Origin: Treponema sp. | GTDB lineage: Bacteria > Spirochaetota > Spirochaetia > Treponematales > Breznakiellaceae | Assembly: GCA_031278025.1 (NCBI GenBank) | Contig: JAITLF010000078.1 | Coordinates: 1-8,332 of the forward strand | Direction of reading: 5' to 3' | Length of the DNA: 8,332 bases | Part shown: positions 1 to 5,483 of the stretch, piece after piece | How the letters are laid out: every line of letters starts with the position of its first letter | Position numbering within the stretch: position 1 is the first letter of the stretch | The notes under the pieces: model-generated | Database searches by the model: none | What the model was told of the DNA's origin: nothing | What the model saw: only the letters and a program-made list of their open reading frames with translations | Position numbers and translations under genes: made by a program

Positions 1-2
1 TT

Positions 3-827
3 ATCCTTGGGGGGATGATCAGGGAACACCTGTCAAAGGAAGAAGGGGAGCTATTCGACCGGAGCGTCGGGCTTGTAGAGGCGTCCATAGGCCGCATGGC
101 GCCGGTACAGACGCCGGAAATGCAGGACGGGAATCCCCTGCGGGTCTGTGTCGAACGCTACGGCTTCCTGCCGGTGGACCGGGACGCATTTAAGGGCGGT
201 ATCCCGGAGATAAAAAACATGGTCCCCTTTTCGCCGTTCGATTTTTACCTGAAGCGGAAAATCTACGTTCACAACATGGGCCACGCGGTCTGCGCCTATC
301 TGGGCGCTTTTATGGGTTTTGAGTATATATGGGCGGCGGTTAATAACCCCGATATACGGCTTGTCGCGCAGAACGCTATGCTGGAAAGCGCCCAGGCCCT
401 GAGCGTCCGTTACAAGGTTCCCATTACCGGGATTATCGACCACATTGACGATCTTCTGCTGCGCTTTTCCAACGCCGCCCTGCGGGACACCTGCAGGCGG
501 GTGGGCGCGGACCCGGTCCGCAAACTCTCACCCCAGGACCGGCTTGTCGGGGCGGCCTCCTTCTGCCTTGAACAGGGAATATGCCCCGCCTATATCGCCG
601 CGGGCGCGGCCGGGGCGGTGTATCAGCGGCTCAGGGAGAGCGGCAAGGGGCAGAGCGGGGTAAACGCCGGGGAACTGCTGGAGACTGTATCGGCCCTGCG
701 TCCGGACAGTAAATTGCGGGAGAGCATTTTAAGAATTTACGAGGTTTTCCGGCAAGGCGGCGGCGTTGCGGACATACGCAGGGCCTCGGAACTGCTGCGG
801 GCCGAAGAAAACCGGGATGTGGTGTAA
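3..827 (+). CDS. Mannitol-1-phosphate 5-dehydrogenase-like polyol dehydrogenase, C-terminal part (5' partial)
   Basis: The reading frame is open to the left edge (codons from base 3 read I-L-G-G before the first ATG at 15), so the gene very probably starts outside the window. What is visible matches the C-terminal, substrate-binding domain of the mannitol dehydrogenase family, and as far as I can recall E. coli MtlD aligns over its whole length. Family members interconvert mannitol 1-phosphate and fructose 6-phosphate (MtlD), or related polyols and ketoses, with NAD(H) in the cytoplasm. The signature K-x4-N-x2-H of long-chain polyol dehydrogenases is present as RKIYVHNMGHA; counted from the ATG at 15 these are K82, N87 and H90. 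Further family landmarks are AFKGGIPEI, LLLRFSNAALRDT, RVGADPVRKLSPQDRLVGA and a C-terminal helical segment. The NAD-binding Rossmann half, roughly 120 to 150 residues, lies upstream. GHA rather than GTHS after the asparagine favours MtlD over fructuronate or altronate oxidoreductases, but the substrate is not certain. No partner mannitol gene is visible. Confidence 0.82.
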   Translation: MLGGMIREHLSKEEGELFDRSVGLVEASIGRMAPVQTPEMQDGNPLRVCVERYGFLPVDRDAFKGGIPEIKNMVPFSPFDFYLKRKIYVHNMGHAVCAYLGAFMGFEYIWAAVNNPDIRLVAQNAMLESAQALSVRYKVPITGIIDHIDDLLLRFSNAALRDTCRRVGADPVRKLSPQDRLVGAASFCLEQGICPAYIAAGAAGAVYQRLRESGKGQSGVNAGELLETVSALRPDSKLRESILRIYEVFRQGGGVADIRRASELLRAEENRDVV

Positions 828-941
828 TAGCGGCCCCTGAAACGCGCAAGGGATAGGAGGGGTGCGCGCCCCGTAGGGGCGAAAGCAGCCACGCCGCAGG
901 CGGGGCCGGAGCGCGCAGGCGCGGAGCCCCGGATAGCCCGG

Positions 942-973
942 TCCGGCCGCGCTAAAGGTTTGGTGCGGCCGGA
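942..973. repeat. Inverted repeat, 9-bp perfect arms, 14-nt spacer
   Basis: TCCGGCCGC at 942-950 is the exact reverse complement of GCGGCCGGA at 965-973, with 14 bases between the arms. The right arm belongs to a longer block, GGTGCGGCCG at 962-971, that is repeated directly at 1003-1012, 41 bp downstream and just ahead of the hrpA ribosome binding site. No T-run follows either arm, so this does not look like a standard intrinsic terminator. It could be the end of the palindromic element, an RNA stem, or a protein-binding site. The sequence does not decide between these. Confidence 0.55.
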
Positions 974-1028
974 TGCGCCCAAATTTTAAATTCGACATTG
1001 ACGGTGCGGCCGACTGCCGCGCTGAATT

Positions 1029-1032
1029 GAGG
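1029..1032 (+). promoter_or_regulatory. Ribosome binding site of hrpA
   Basis: GAGG sits 5 nt before the ATG at 1038 and supports that codon as the start. I see no convincing sigma-70 promoter upstream. TTGACG at 998-1003 would need a -10 box near 1021, where the sequence is a poor match and already abuts the ribosome binding site. Confidence 0.65.
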
Positions 1033-1037
1033 TTACT

Positions 1038-3593
1038 ATGGACTACTTTGAACTTCCCGTTTATAAACACAAGGATCTGATCCTCGACGCGCTGGGCAGC
1101 CATCAGGTGGTGGTGGTGGAAAGTCCCACCGGATCGGGAAAAACTACCCAGATGCCGGTCATTCTCTACGACGCGGGGTACGCGGCAAACGGGATCATCG
1201 GCGTGACCCAGCCCCGCCGTATTGCCGCGGTCTCGGTAAGCGAATTTATTTCCCGCCAGATGGGCGCCAACCCCGGCGTCGCCGGGTACAAGATGCGCTT
1301 CGAGGACAGGACCACGGCGGCTACCAGGATCAAGATTATGACCGACGGGATTCTCCTGCAGGAGATGAAGCTGGATCCCTGGCTTTCAAAATACTCGTTT
1401 TTGGTTGTGGACGAGGCGCACGAGCGGAGCCTTAACATTGATTTTATTTTGGGGCTTTTGAAACGGGTTCTCGAAGCCCGGCGCGATTTTAAGGTGATTG
1501 TTTCCTCGGCCACGATCAACGCCCAGGTCTTTTCGGAGTACTTTGGCGAATGTCCGGTGGTGAAGATCGACGCGATTACCTATCCGGTGACGCTGATCTA
1601 CGATCCGCCGGTTCCGGCGGGGGGCGATCCTGCCGAGGAGGCGCTGCTCAACAAGATAGAGGCTATCACGGAAAGGATCGTAAACGAGGGACGAGAGGGG
1701 GATATACTGGTTTTCCTCCCCGGCGAAAAGGCGATTAAAAACTGCATGAGCCGCCTGGCATTTGGGCCGCTGGGGAACTACCTTCACCTGGCGCCCCTGT
1801 ACGGCAGGCTTGGCAAGGAAGAACAGGAACGGGTTTTCGACGATCCTCCAAAGGGTAAAATAAAGGCGGTTGTCTCCACGAACATCGCCGAGACCTCGCT
1901 TACGATTGACGGGATTACTACGGTGATCGATTCGGGCCTGTCCAAACTGAATTACTACAACCCGAAAACTTTTACCTCGAGCCTTGTGGAAGGGCCGGTG
2001 TCGAAGGCCTCGGCGAATCAGAGGAAGGGCCGGGCCGGGCGTACCCGCGAGGGAAGCTGCTACCGGCTCTATACCCGCAAGGACTTTGAGAACCGGCCGC
2101 TTTTTACCACCGAGGAAATTTTCCGCACGGACCTGTCGGAAGTGGTGCTGCGCATGGCGGACCTGGGCATTACCGCGTTTGAGGAATTCGACTTTATCTC
2201 GCCGCCCGGCAGGGAAGGCATTATCGCCGCCATTGAAACGCTCAACCTGCTTGACGCCCTGGAAAAAGACCGCGGCCTTTCCAGCATCGGCAGGATGATG
2301 ACCGAGTTCCCCCTGCCCCCCCGCCAGTCCCGGATAATCGTGGAGGCGATACTGCGCTACCCCGAAGTTACGGAAGAAACCATAATCGCCGCCGCGTTTC
2401 TCTCGACGCAAAGCCCCTATGTACTCCCGCCCGGCGAGGAGATGGACGCGCGCCGCGCCCATCACAGTTTCCGTGATCCCGCGGGGGACTTTGTGTCCTA
2501 CCTTAAACTCTACCGCGCTTATACCGCCGCGCCGGCAAAGGGCAGATTCTGCGAAAAGAATTACCTGGACGAAAAGGCCATGGCGGAAATCGCGAACGTA
2601 AACATCCAGCTTGGGGAGATCGTCTCCGGCATGGGCATTCCCCTCCTGTCGGGCGGGGCCATTGACGATTACCTTTCCTGCGTTGCCGCCGGGCTTATCC
2701 AGTTTGTCTGCGTCAGGGAAGGCCGGGAACTTTACCGGAGCCTTACCGCGGACCGTATCCTGATACACCCCGGTTCGGTCATGTTCAGGGAGAACCCGCA
2801 GTACATCGTGGCCGGGGAAATTATCCGCACCACACGAATGTACGCCATGTCGGTGTCCCCGCTTTCCCGGCAGGTCCTGGAAAAACTAAGCCCGGAACTT
2901 TTCGCGGCCCTGGGGGGCAGAACCGCCCAGGGGGAGGTAAAGCCGAAGAAAGCCCGGGACTTTACGAACAACATAAAAATCGGGAGCGAGGTTTTCGAGA
3001 TTGAAACCTTCAAGGGTAAAAAAACGGCAATACTGCCCTGTGAGCGGCTTGCGCGGGTAAAGGACAGCATACCCGCCGATAGATCGATCTACAAGGGCCT
3101 GCGGGGGACCATCACGATAAACGGCAAATACACCCTGCTCGCGGAAGAAAAACTGACGCTTATCCTGAAACTTATCCCCACGCTGGCGGTCGACGGCGCC
3201 CTGTCCCGCGGTTGGCCCCGGAAAACCAACTTCAAGGCGGCGGAAAATCTGCCGGTCCTGCTTGAGGCGCTTCCGCTGCTTGTAACGCCGGCGATCTGGA
3301 AACCAAACGCCAAGGGCAAAGCCCTGGGCAACGCCCTAGGCAACGGCAACGGCCGGGGTACCAGGGGCGCTTCCCCGGGAAAGGCGGGCAGGAAAGAGCT
3401 GGGCTTTATCTGCCTCTTTACCGACGGCATGGGCAACTACTGGTTCAAGTGTTCCCGGGGCTTCCACACAAGCCTGGGGGAAAGCCTTGCCTCCCTGGAA
3501 ACGCTGATCGATGAACTGGGAGAGGATGTCGACGTGTCGTTCAAGCACATAGTGAACCAAAGCTACCGCCGCCTTTCGGACCTTTTGGGATAG
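1038..3593 (+). CDS. hrpA: HrpA-type DEAH-box ATP-dependent RNA helicase
   Basis: This is an 851-residue superfamily 2 helicase of the DEAH/RHA group. Visible motifs are Walker A GSGKTT (residues 32-37), motif Ia TQPRR (57-61), motif II DEAH (125-128), motif III SAT (157-159), motif V TNIAETSLTIDG (281-292) and motif VI QRKGRAGR (328-335). These are followed by the helicase-associated helical region (about 390-490) and an OB-fold-like segment with IHPGSVMF (about 576-583). Motif Ia and the segment GYKMRFEDR with MTDGILLQE resemble HrpA and eukaryotic DHX proteins more than HrpB. Length is far below E. coli HrpA (about 1300) and close to Borrelia HrpA, a protein tied to global gene expression there. 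Residues 756-787 form a Gly/Asn/Ala/Lys-rich low-complexity linker. The parts from about 640 to the end, apart from that linker, are not a domain I recognise. The ATG at 1038 follows GAGG at 1029-1032 with 5-nt spacing. The gene appears monocistronic and converges on motB. It probably remodels RNA structures or RNPs; the exact substrate is unknown. Confidence 0.9.
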   Translation: MDYFELPVYKHKDLILDALGSHQVVVVESPTGSGKTTQMPVILYDAGYAANGIIGVTQPRRIAAVSVSEFISRQMGANPGVAGYKMRFEDRTTAATRIKIMTDGILLQEMKLDPWLSKYSFLVVDEAHERSLNIDFILGLLKRVLEARRDFKVIVSSATINAQVFSEYFGECPVVKIDAITYPVTLIYDPPVPAGGDPAEEALLNKIEAITERIVNEGREGDILVFLPGEKAIKNCMSRLAFGPLGNYLHLAPLYGRLGKEEQERVFDDPPKGKIKAVVSTNIAETSLTIDGITTVIDSGLSKLNYYNPKTFTSSLVEGPVSKASANQRKGRAGRTREGSCYRLYTRKDFENRPLFTTEEIFRTDLSEVVLRMADLGITAFEEFDFISPPGREGIIAAIETLNLLDALEKDRGLSSIGRMMTEFPLPPRQSRIIVEAILRYPEVTEETIIAAAFLSTQSPYVLPPGEEMDARRAHHSFRDPAGDFVSYLKLYRAYTAAPAKGRFCEKNYLDEKAMAEIANVNIQLGEIVSGMGIPLLSGGAIDDYLSCVAAGLIQFVCVREGRELYRSLTADRILIHPGSVMFRENPQYIVAGEIIRTTRMYAMSVSPLSRQVLEKLSPELFAALGGRTAQGEVKPKKARDFTNNIKIGSEVFEIETFKGKKTAILPCERLARVKDSIPADRSIYKGLRGTITINGKYTLLAEEKLTLILKLIPTLAVDGALSRGWPRKTNFKAAENLPVLLEALPLLVTPAIWKPNAKGKALGNALGNGNGRGTRGASPGKAGRKELGFICLFTDGMGNYWFKCSRGFHTSLGESLASLETLIDELGEDVDVSFKHIVNQSYRRLSDLLG

Positions 3594-3619
3594 TTATTGA
3601 AGATGAGGAGTTTTAAGGT
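3594..3619. other. 26-bp convergent gap between hrpA and motB, no clear terminator
   Basis: The stop codons of hrpA (3591-3593, plus strand) and motB (3620-3622, minus strand) are separated by only 26 bp. Neither strand shows a GC-rich stem followed by a T-run in the gap or in the immediately adjoining coding ends. Transcription may therefore end by another mechanism, such as Rho, or run into the opposing gene. Confidence 0.6.
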
Positions 3620-4351
3620 TTAGAGGTGGCCTTCGTCAAGGATGATGATGTCCACACGGCGGTTGTAAGCGCGACCTTCTTCCGTGTCGTTGCGGCTTAC
3701 CGGCATGGTATGGGCAAAACCCGCCACCTGGAAGCGGCTCTCGTCCACGCCGATGTCCGTAAGGTAGTGAAGTACGTTGATGGAACGCATGGCTGAAAGT
3801 TGCCAGTTGGATTCCCAGGGGCCGTCGGGGTCCACCGGAACATCATCGGTATGGCCCTCTATGCGGATCTTGCGGCCGCGTACCTCTTCGGATTGCAACA
3901 GGGAACCCAGGCGGAGCAGTATGTCCCGTGTCTGTTCAATGTTGATCCGGGCGCTTGCCGGATTGAAAAAGGCATCCGACGCAAGGCTGATCACAAGCCC
4001 CCGTTCATCGGATGTTACCTTGACTTTATTGGAACGAATTCCGCTCTGGAAGAGACTCATCGCCCGGTTCAGGGCGGTCCCCAGGGCCTTGCCCCTCTCC
4101 ATTGCGGGAAGGGCCATGATGGTATTCCCCAAATCGGCGCTTTTCCCCAAAGAAAGGGTATTGCCGCCGGTACTCGCCCCCATGCCGACATTGGCGAAAG
4201 AGGATATCATGGCCGCCAGTTGGGATGGATCCACATCGTCGGGGTTGAAGAGGGCGACGAAGAAACAGAGCATCAGCGTAACCATGTCCGAATAGGTGAC
4301 GATCCACTCGCCCCCTACCCCGCCCGCGTCAGCCTTCTTCTTCCTCGCCAT
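3620..4351 (-). CDS. motB: Flagellar stator protein MotB
   Basis: MotB is the peptidoglycan-anchored stator subunit; with MotA it forms the ion channel that drives flagellar rotation. The 243-residue protein has a basic N-terminus (MARKKK), a single membrane helix at about residues 17-36 and the ion-binding aspartate at D22 in TYSDM, which corresponds to Asp32 of E. coli MotB. A plug-like segment and linker follow. The OmpA-like peptidoglycan-binding domain covers about 115-240, with GHTDD (166-170), NWQLSAMR (182-189) and NRRVDI (230-235). Length is normal for spirochete MotB. The ATG at 4351 is preceded by GGAGG at 4357-4361 with a 5-nt gap. The gene lies 31 nt after motA and is surely cotranscribed with it. 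It is the last flagellar gene visible: fliL, which follows motB in Borrelia and T. pallidum, is absent here. Whether protons or sodium are used cannot be read from the sequence. Confidence 0.96.
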   Translation of the reverse strand: MARKKKADAGGVGGEWIVTYSDMVTLMLCFFVALFNPDDVDPSQLAAMISSFANVGMGASTGGNTLSLGKSADLGNTIMALPAMERGKALGTALNRAMSLFQSGIRSNKVKVTSDERGLVISLASDAFFNPASARINIEQTRDILLRLGSLLQSEEVRGRKIRIEGHTDDVPVDPDGPWESNWQLSAMRSINVLHYLTDIGVDESRFQVAGFAHTMPVSRNDTEEGRAYNRRVDIIILDEGHL

Positions 4352-4356
4352 TTATT

Positions 4357-4361
4357 CCTCC
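4357..4361 (-). promoter_or_regulatory. Ribosome binding site of motB
   Basis: On the minus strand GGAGG lies 5 nt before the motB ATG (4349-4351), inside the 31-nt spacer after motA. It fixes the motB start. Confidence 0.8.
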
Positions 4362-4382
4362 ATGCTCATGTGTAACAACCTG

Positions 4383-5165
4383 CTAATCCCTCAGTACCTC
4401 GGCCTCAACAGCCTTGCGGTCCTTGGGCGTCAGATAGGAAAGCAGCTTCATCGCCAAAATACGGGGATTATCACCGGATTGTATCGAAAGCACTCCCTCT
4501 ATGGCCATTTCCTTTACCCGGGCCTCCGCGGCATCGTAGCTCTTGAGCTTGCCCGACCAGGGGATCATCATCAGGTTTGCCACCATGGAACCGTACAGGG
4601 TGGTTATCAGCGCGACCGCCATGTTGGGGCCCAAAGCGCTTTTGTCTTCCAGGTTCTTCAACATACCGATAAGTCCGATAACCGTACCCAACATTCCAAG
4701 ACCCGGCGCCAGGGTGCCCCACATATTTACTACGCCTATTTTTGACGCGTGCCGTTCCTGTATCTGGGAAAGCTCGGTTTCCATCAAATTACGGATAACC
4801 TCCGCGTCGGTACCGTCTACTACCAGGCGCAGACCCTTCTGTATATATTCATCATCAAGGTCTTCCAGTTCTTCTTCCAGGGCCAAAAGCCCTTCCCGGC
4901 GGGCCTTCTCGGACATGGCCATAAGTTTGGTGATGATCCCCTTCTCGTTAAGATTGGGAATTTTGAACGTAAGATTGAGGGTGCCAAAAATACCCAGGGC
5001 ATCGGACATGGAACCGAAGGTGAAAAGGGCAAAATACGATCCGAGTATCACGATGAGTACCGAAGGAATATCGACGAAGGTAAGGATCGAGTTACCGCCG
5101 GTAAATATCCCCATTAACACCATGCCAAAACATCCGACCAGTCCGATAAGGGTTGATAAATTCAT
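4383..5165 (-). CDS. motA: Flagellar stator protein MotA
   Basis: MotA is the membrane subunit of the stator; it surrounds the MotB helix and pushes on the rotor protein FliG. The 260-residue sequence has the expected four membrane segments at about residues 3-22, 31-51, 146-170 and 181-202. A large cytoplasmic loop lies between the second and third, and a cytoplasmic tail follows the fourth. In the loop, REGLLALEEEL contains R90 and E98, the positions and charges that contact FliG in E. coli MotA. The conserved proline of the third helix is P154 (TLAPGLGMLG), and a second lies at P202 in MMIPWSGKL. The start ATG at 5165 has GAGGAG at 5175-5180 with a 9-nt spacer; this site lies inside the end of flbD, whose stop is only 6 nt upstream of motA. 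Translational coupling of flbD and motA is therefore likely. Confidence 0.96.
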   Translation of the reverse strand: MNLSTLIGLVGCFGMVLMGIFTGGNSILTFVDIPSVLIVILGSYFALFTFGSMSDALGIFGTLNLTFKIPNLNEKGIITKLMAMSEKARREGLLALEEELEDLDDEYIQKGLRLVVDGTDAEVIRNLMETELSQIQERHASKIGVVNMWGTLAPGLGMLGTVIGLIGMLKNLEDKSALGPNMAVALITTLYGSMVANLMMIPWSGKLKSYDAAEARVKEMAIEGVLSIQSGDNPRILAMKLLSYLTPKDRKAVEAEVLRD

Positions 5166-5171
5166 GAATGC

Positions 5172-5369
5172 CTACTCCTCGTTTTTGAAACCACCGATCC
5201 GCCTGCGGTACTCGATAATTTTGCCGATTATATCTTCCGCGTTTTCCCGCACAATTACGTGCTTGCCCGAAAGCATGAGCAGGGTTGTATCCGGCCGCAG
5301 TTCAATGGACTCTATCTGATGAGGATTAATGTAATATTCATTGCCGTCAAGCCTTGTTACTTTAATCAT
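5172..5369 (-). CDS. flbD: FlbD family flagellar protein
   Basis: This is a 65-residue protein of the FlbD family, a small protein of unclear molecular role encoded between flgE and motA in spirochetes and many Firmicutes. Family landmarks are the N-terminal MIKVTRLDG, the middle segment HQIESIELRPDT, SGKHVIVRE and the helical C-terminal part with IIEYRRRI. There is no signal peptide and no membrane helix, so it should be cytoplasmic. I chose the ATG at 5369 because it gives exactly the family N-terminus; a GTG three codons upstream (5378) would add only MLI. Neither start has a clear Shine-Dalgarno sequence, unlike the neighbouring flagellar genes. The stop is 6 nt before motA, and the motA ribosome binding site lies within the last codons, so the two genes are tightly linked. 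Confidence 0.88.
   Translation of the reverse strand: MIKVTRLDGNEYYINPHQIESIELRPDTTLLMLSGKHVIVRENAEDIIGKIIEYRRRIGGFKNEE
5175..5180 (-). promoter_or_regulatory. Ribosome binding site of motA, inside the flbD coding end
   Basis: GAGGAG on the minus strand, 9 nt before the motA ATG, overlaps the last codons of flbD (the Glu codons just before the TAG). This placement suggests that ribosomes finishing flbD help to start motA. Confidence 0.75.
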
Positions 5370-5483
5370 AATTAACACATAACCAACAGCGGAAACAGGA
5401 TCTCTCCCATTCCCGCTTTTATTTATCCCGATTATTATTTCCCCGGCCTGCCCCGAAGCCTTCAGTTCAGGGCAGGCTTTCTA
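5370..5483 (-). other. flgE-flbD intergenic spacer (114 nt)
   Basis: This is the longest gap inside the flagellar run; the flgD-flgE, flbD-motA and motA-motB junctions are 12, 6 and 31 nt. It contains the stem-loop at 5446-5477, then an AT-rich stretch (about 5415-5440) that stands out from the GC-rich surroundings. No small gene with a ribosome binding site is visible. An internal promoter for flbD-motA-motB in the AT-rich part is possible, but I could not find a good -35/-10 pair. Confidence 0.5.
5446..5477 (-). terminator. Stem-loop between flgE and flbD, possible attenuator or processing site
   Basis: GCCTGCCC (5446-5453) and GGGCAGGC (5470-5477) are perfect 8-bp arms around a 16-nt loop. 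In the minus-strand RNA the loop includes GAAGGCTTC, which can extend the pairing. The hairpin begins 6 nt after the flgE stop (5484). No clean U-run follows: the next bases are CGGGGAAATAATAATC. It is therefore not a textbook intrinsic terminator, but could be a partial one, an mRNA stability element or an RNase site that sets stator gene expression below hook gene expression. The function is inference; the fold is plain. Confidence 0.5.

Larger units (their letters stand above)
828..1037. repeat. GC-rich, hairpin-dense intergenic region, possible dispersed palindromic repeat
   Basis: This 210-bp gap between the polyol dehydrogenase and hrpA holds no credible gene. It is packed with short perfect inverted repeats: GCCCC/GGGGC at 868-872/876-880, CGCC/GGCG at 892-895/899-902, and CGGGGC/GCCCCG at 901-906/926-931, which encloses GCGC/GCGC at 911-914/919-922. 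A 9-bp stem lies at 942-950/965-973. The core sequence GCGGCC recurs at 830, 965 and 1006, with its complement at 945. Nested hairpins with strong GC content resemble REP-type or other dispersed intergenic repeats. Copy number cannot be seen from one window, so the repeat assignment is inference. As RNA, the folds could also help to end transcription of the upstream gene or protect its 3' end. The last 60 bases are less structured, include an AT-rich patch (981-1000), and carry the hrpA ribosome binding site. Confidence 0.5.

Noticed and set aside
15..827. Complete 270-residue protein starting at the ATG at 15
   Set aside because: The frame stays open to the window edge and the protein begins in the middle of the mannitol dehydrogenase fold, without its NAD-binding half. 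A window cut is the simplest explanation.
856..876. GGAGG followed by GTG and a TAG four codons later (possible leader peptide)
   Set aside because: The ribosome binding site is only about 1 nt from the GTG, too close for initiation, and the codons fall within the palindromic element.
737..982. Small minus-strand open frame across the palindromic gap
   Set aside because: Its content comes from the GC-rich repeats (Arg, Ala, Pro, Gly), it overlaps the end of the polyol dehydrogenase, and nothing supports translation.
998..1026. TTGACG as a -35 box for hrpA
   Set aside because: At normal spacing the -10 position reads GCTGAA, a poor match, and would place the transcript start on top of the ribosome binding site.
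1386..2768. 460-codon open frame on the minus strand, opposite hrpA
   Set aside because: It lies fully inside the helicase gene, whose motifs prove the plus-strand frame. GC-rich coding DNA often leaves an antisense frame open. The translation shows no recognisable domain.
3800..4375. 191-codon open frame on the plus strand, opposite motB
   Set aside because: It is antisense to a well-supported MotB with an OmpA-like domain; no recognisable protein and no convincing start signal.
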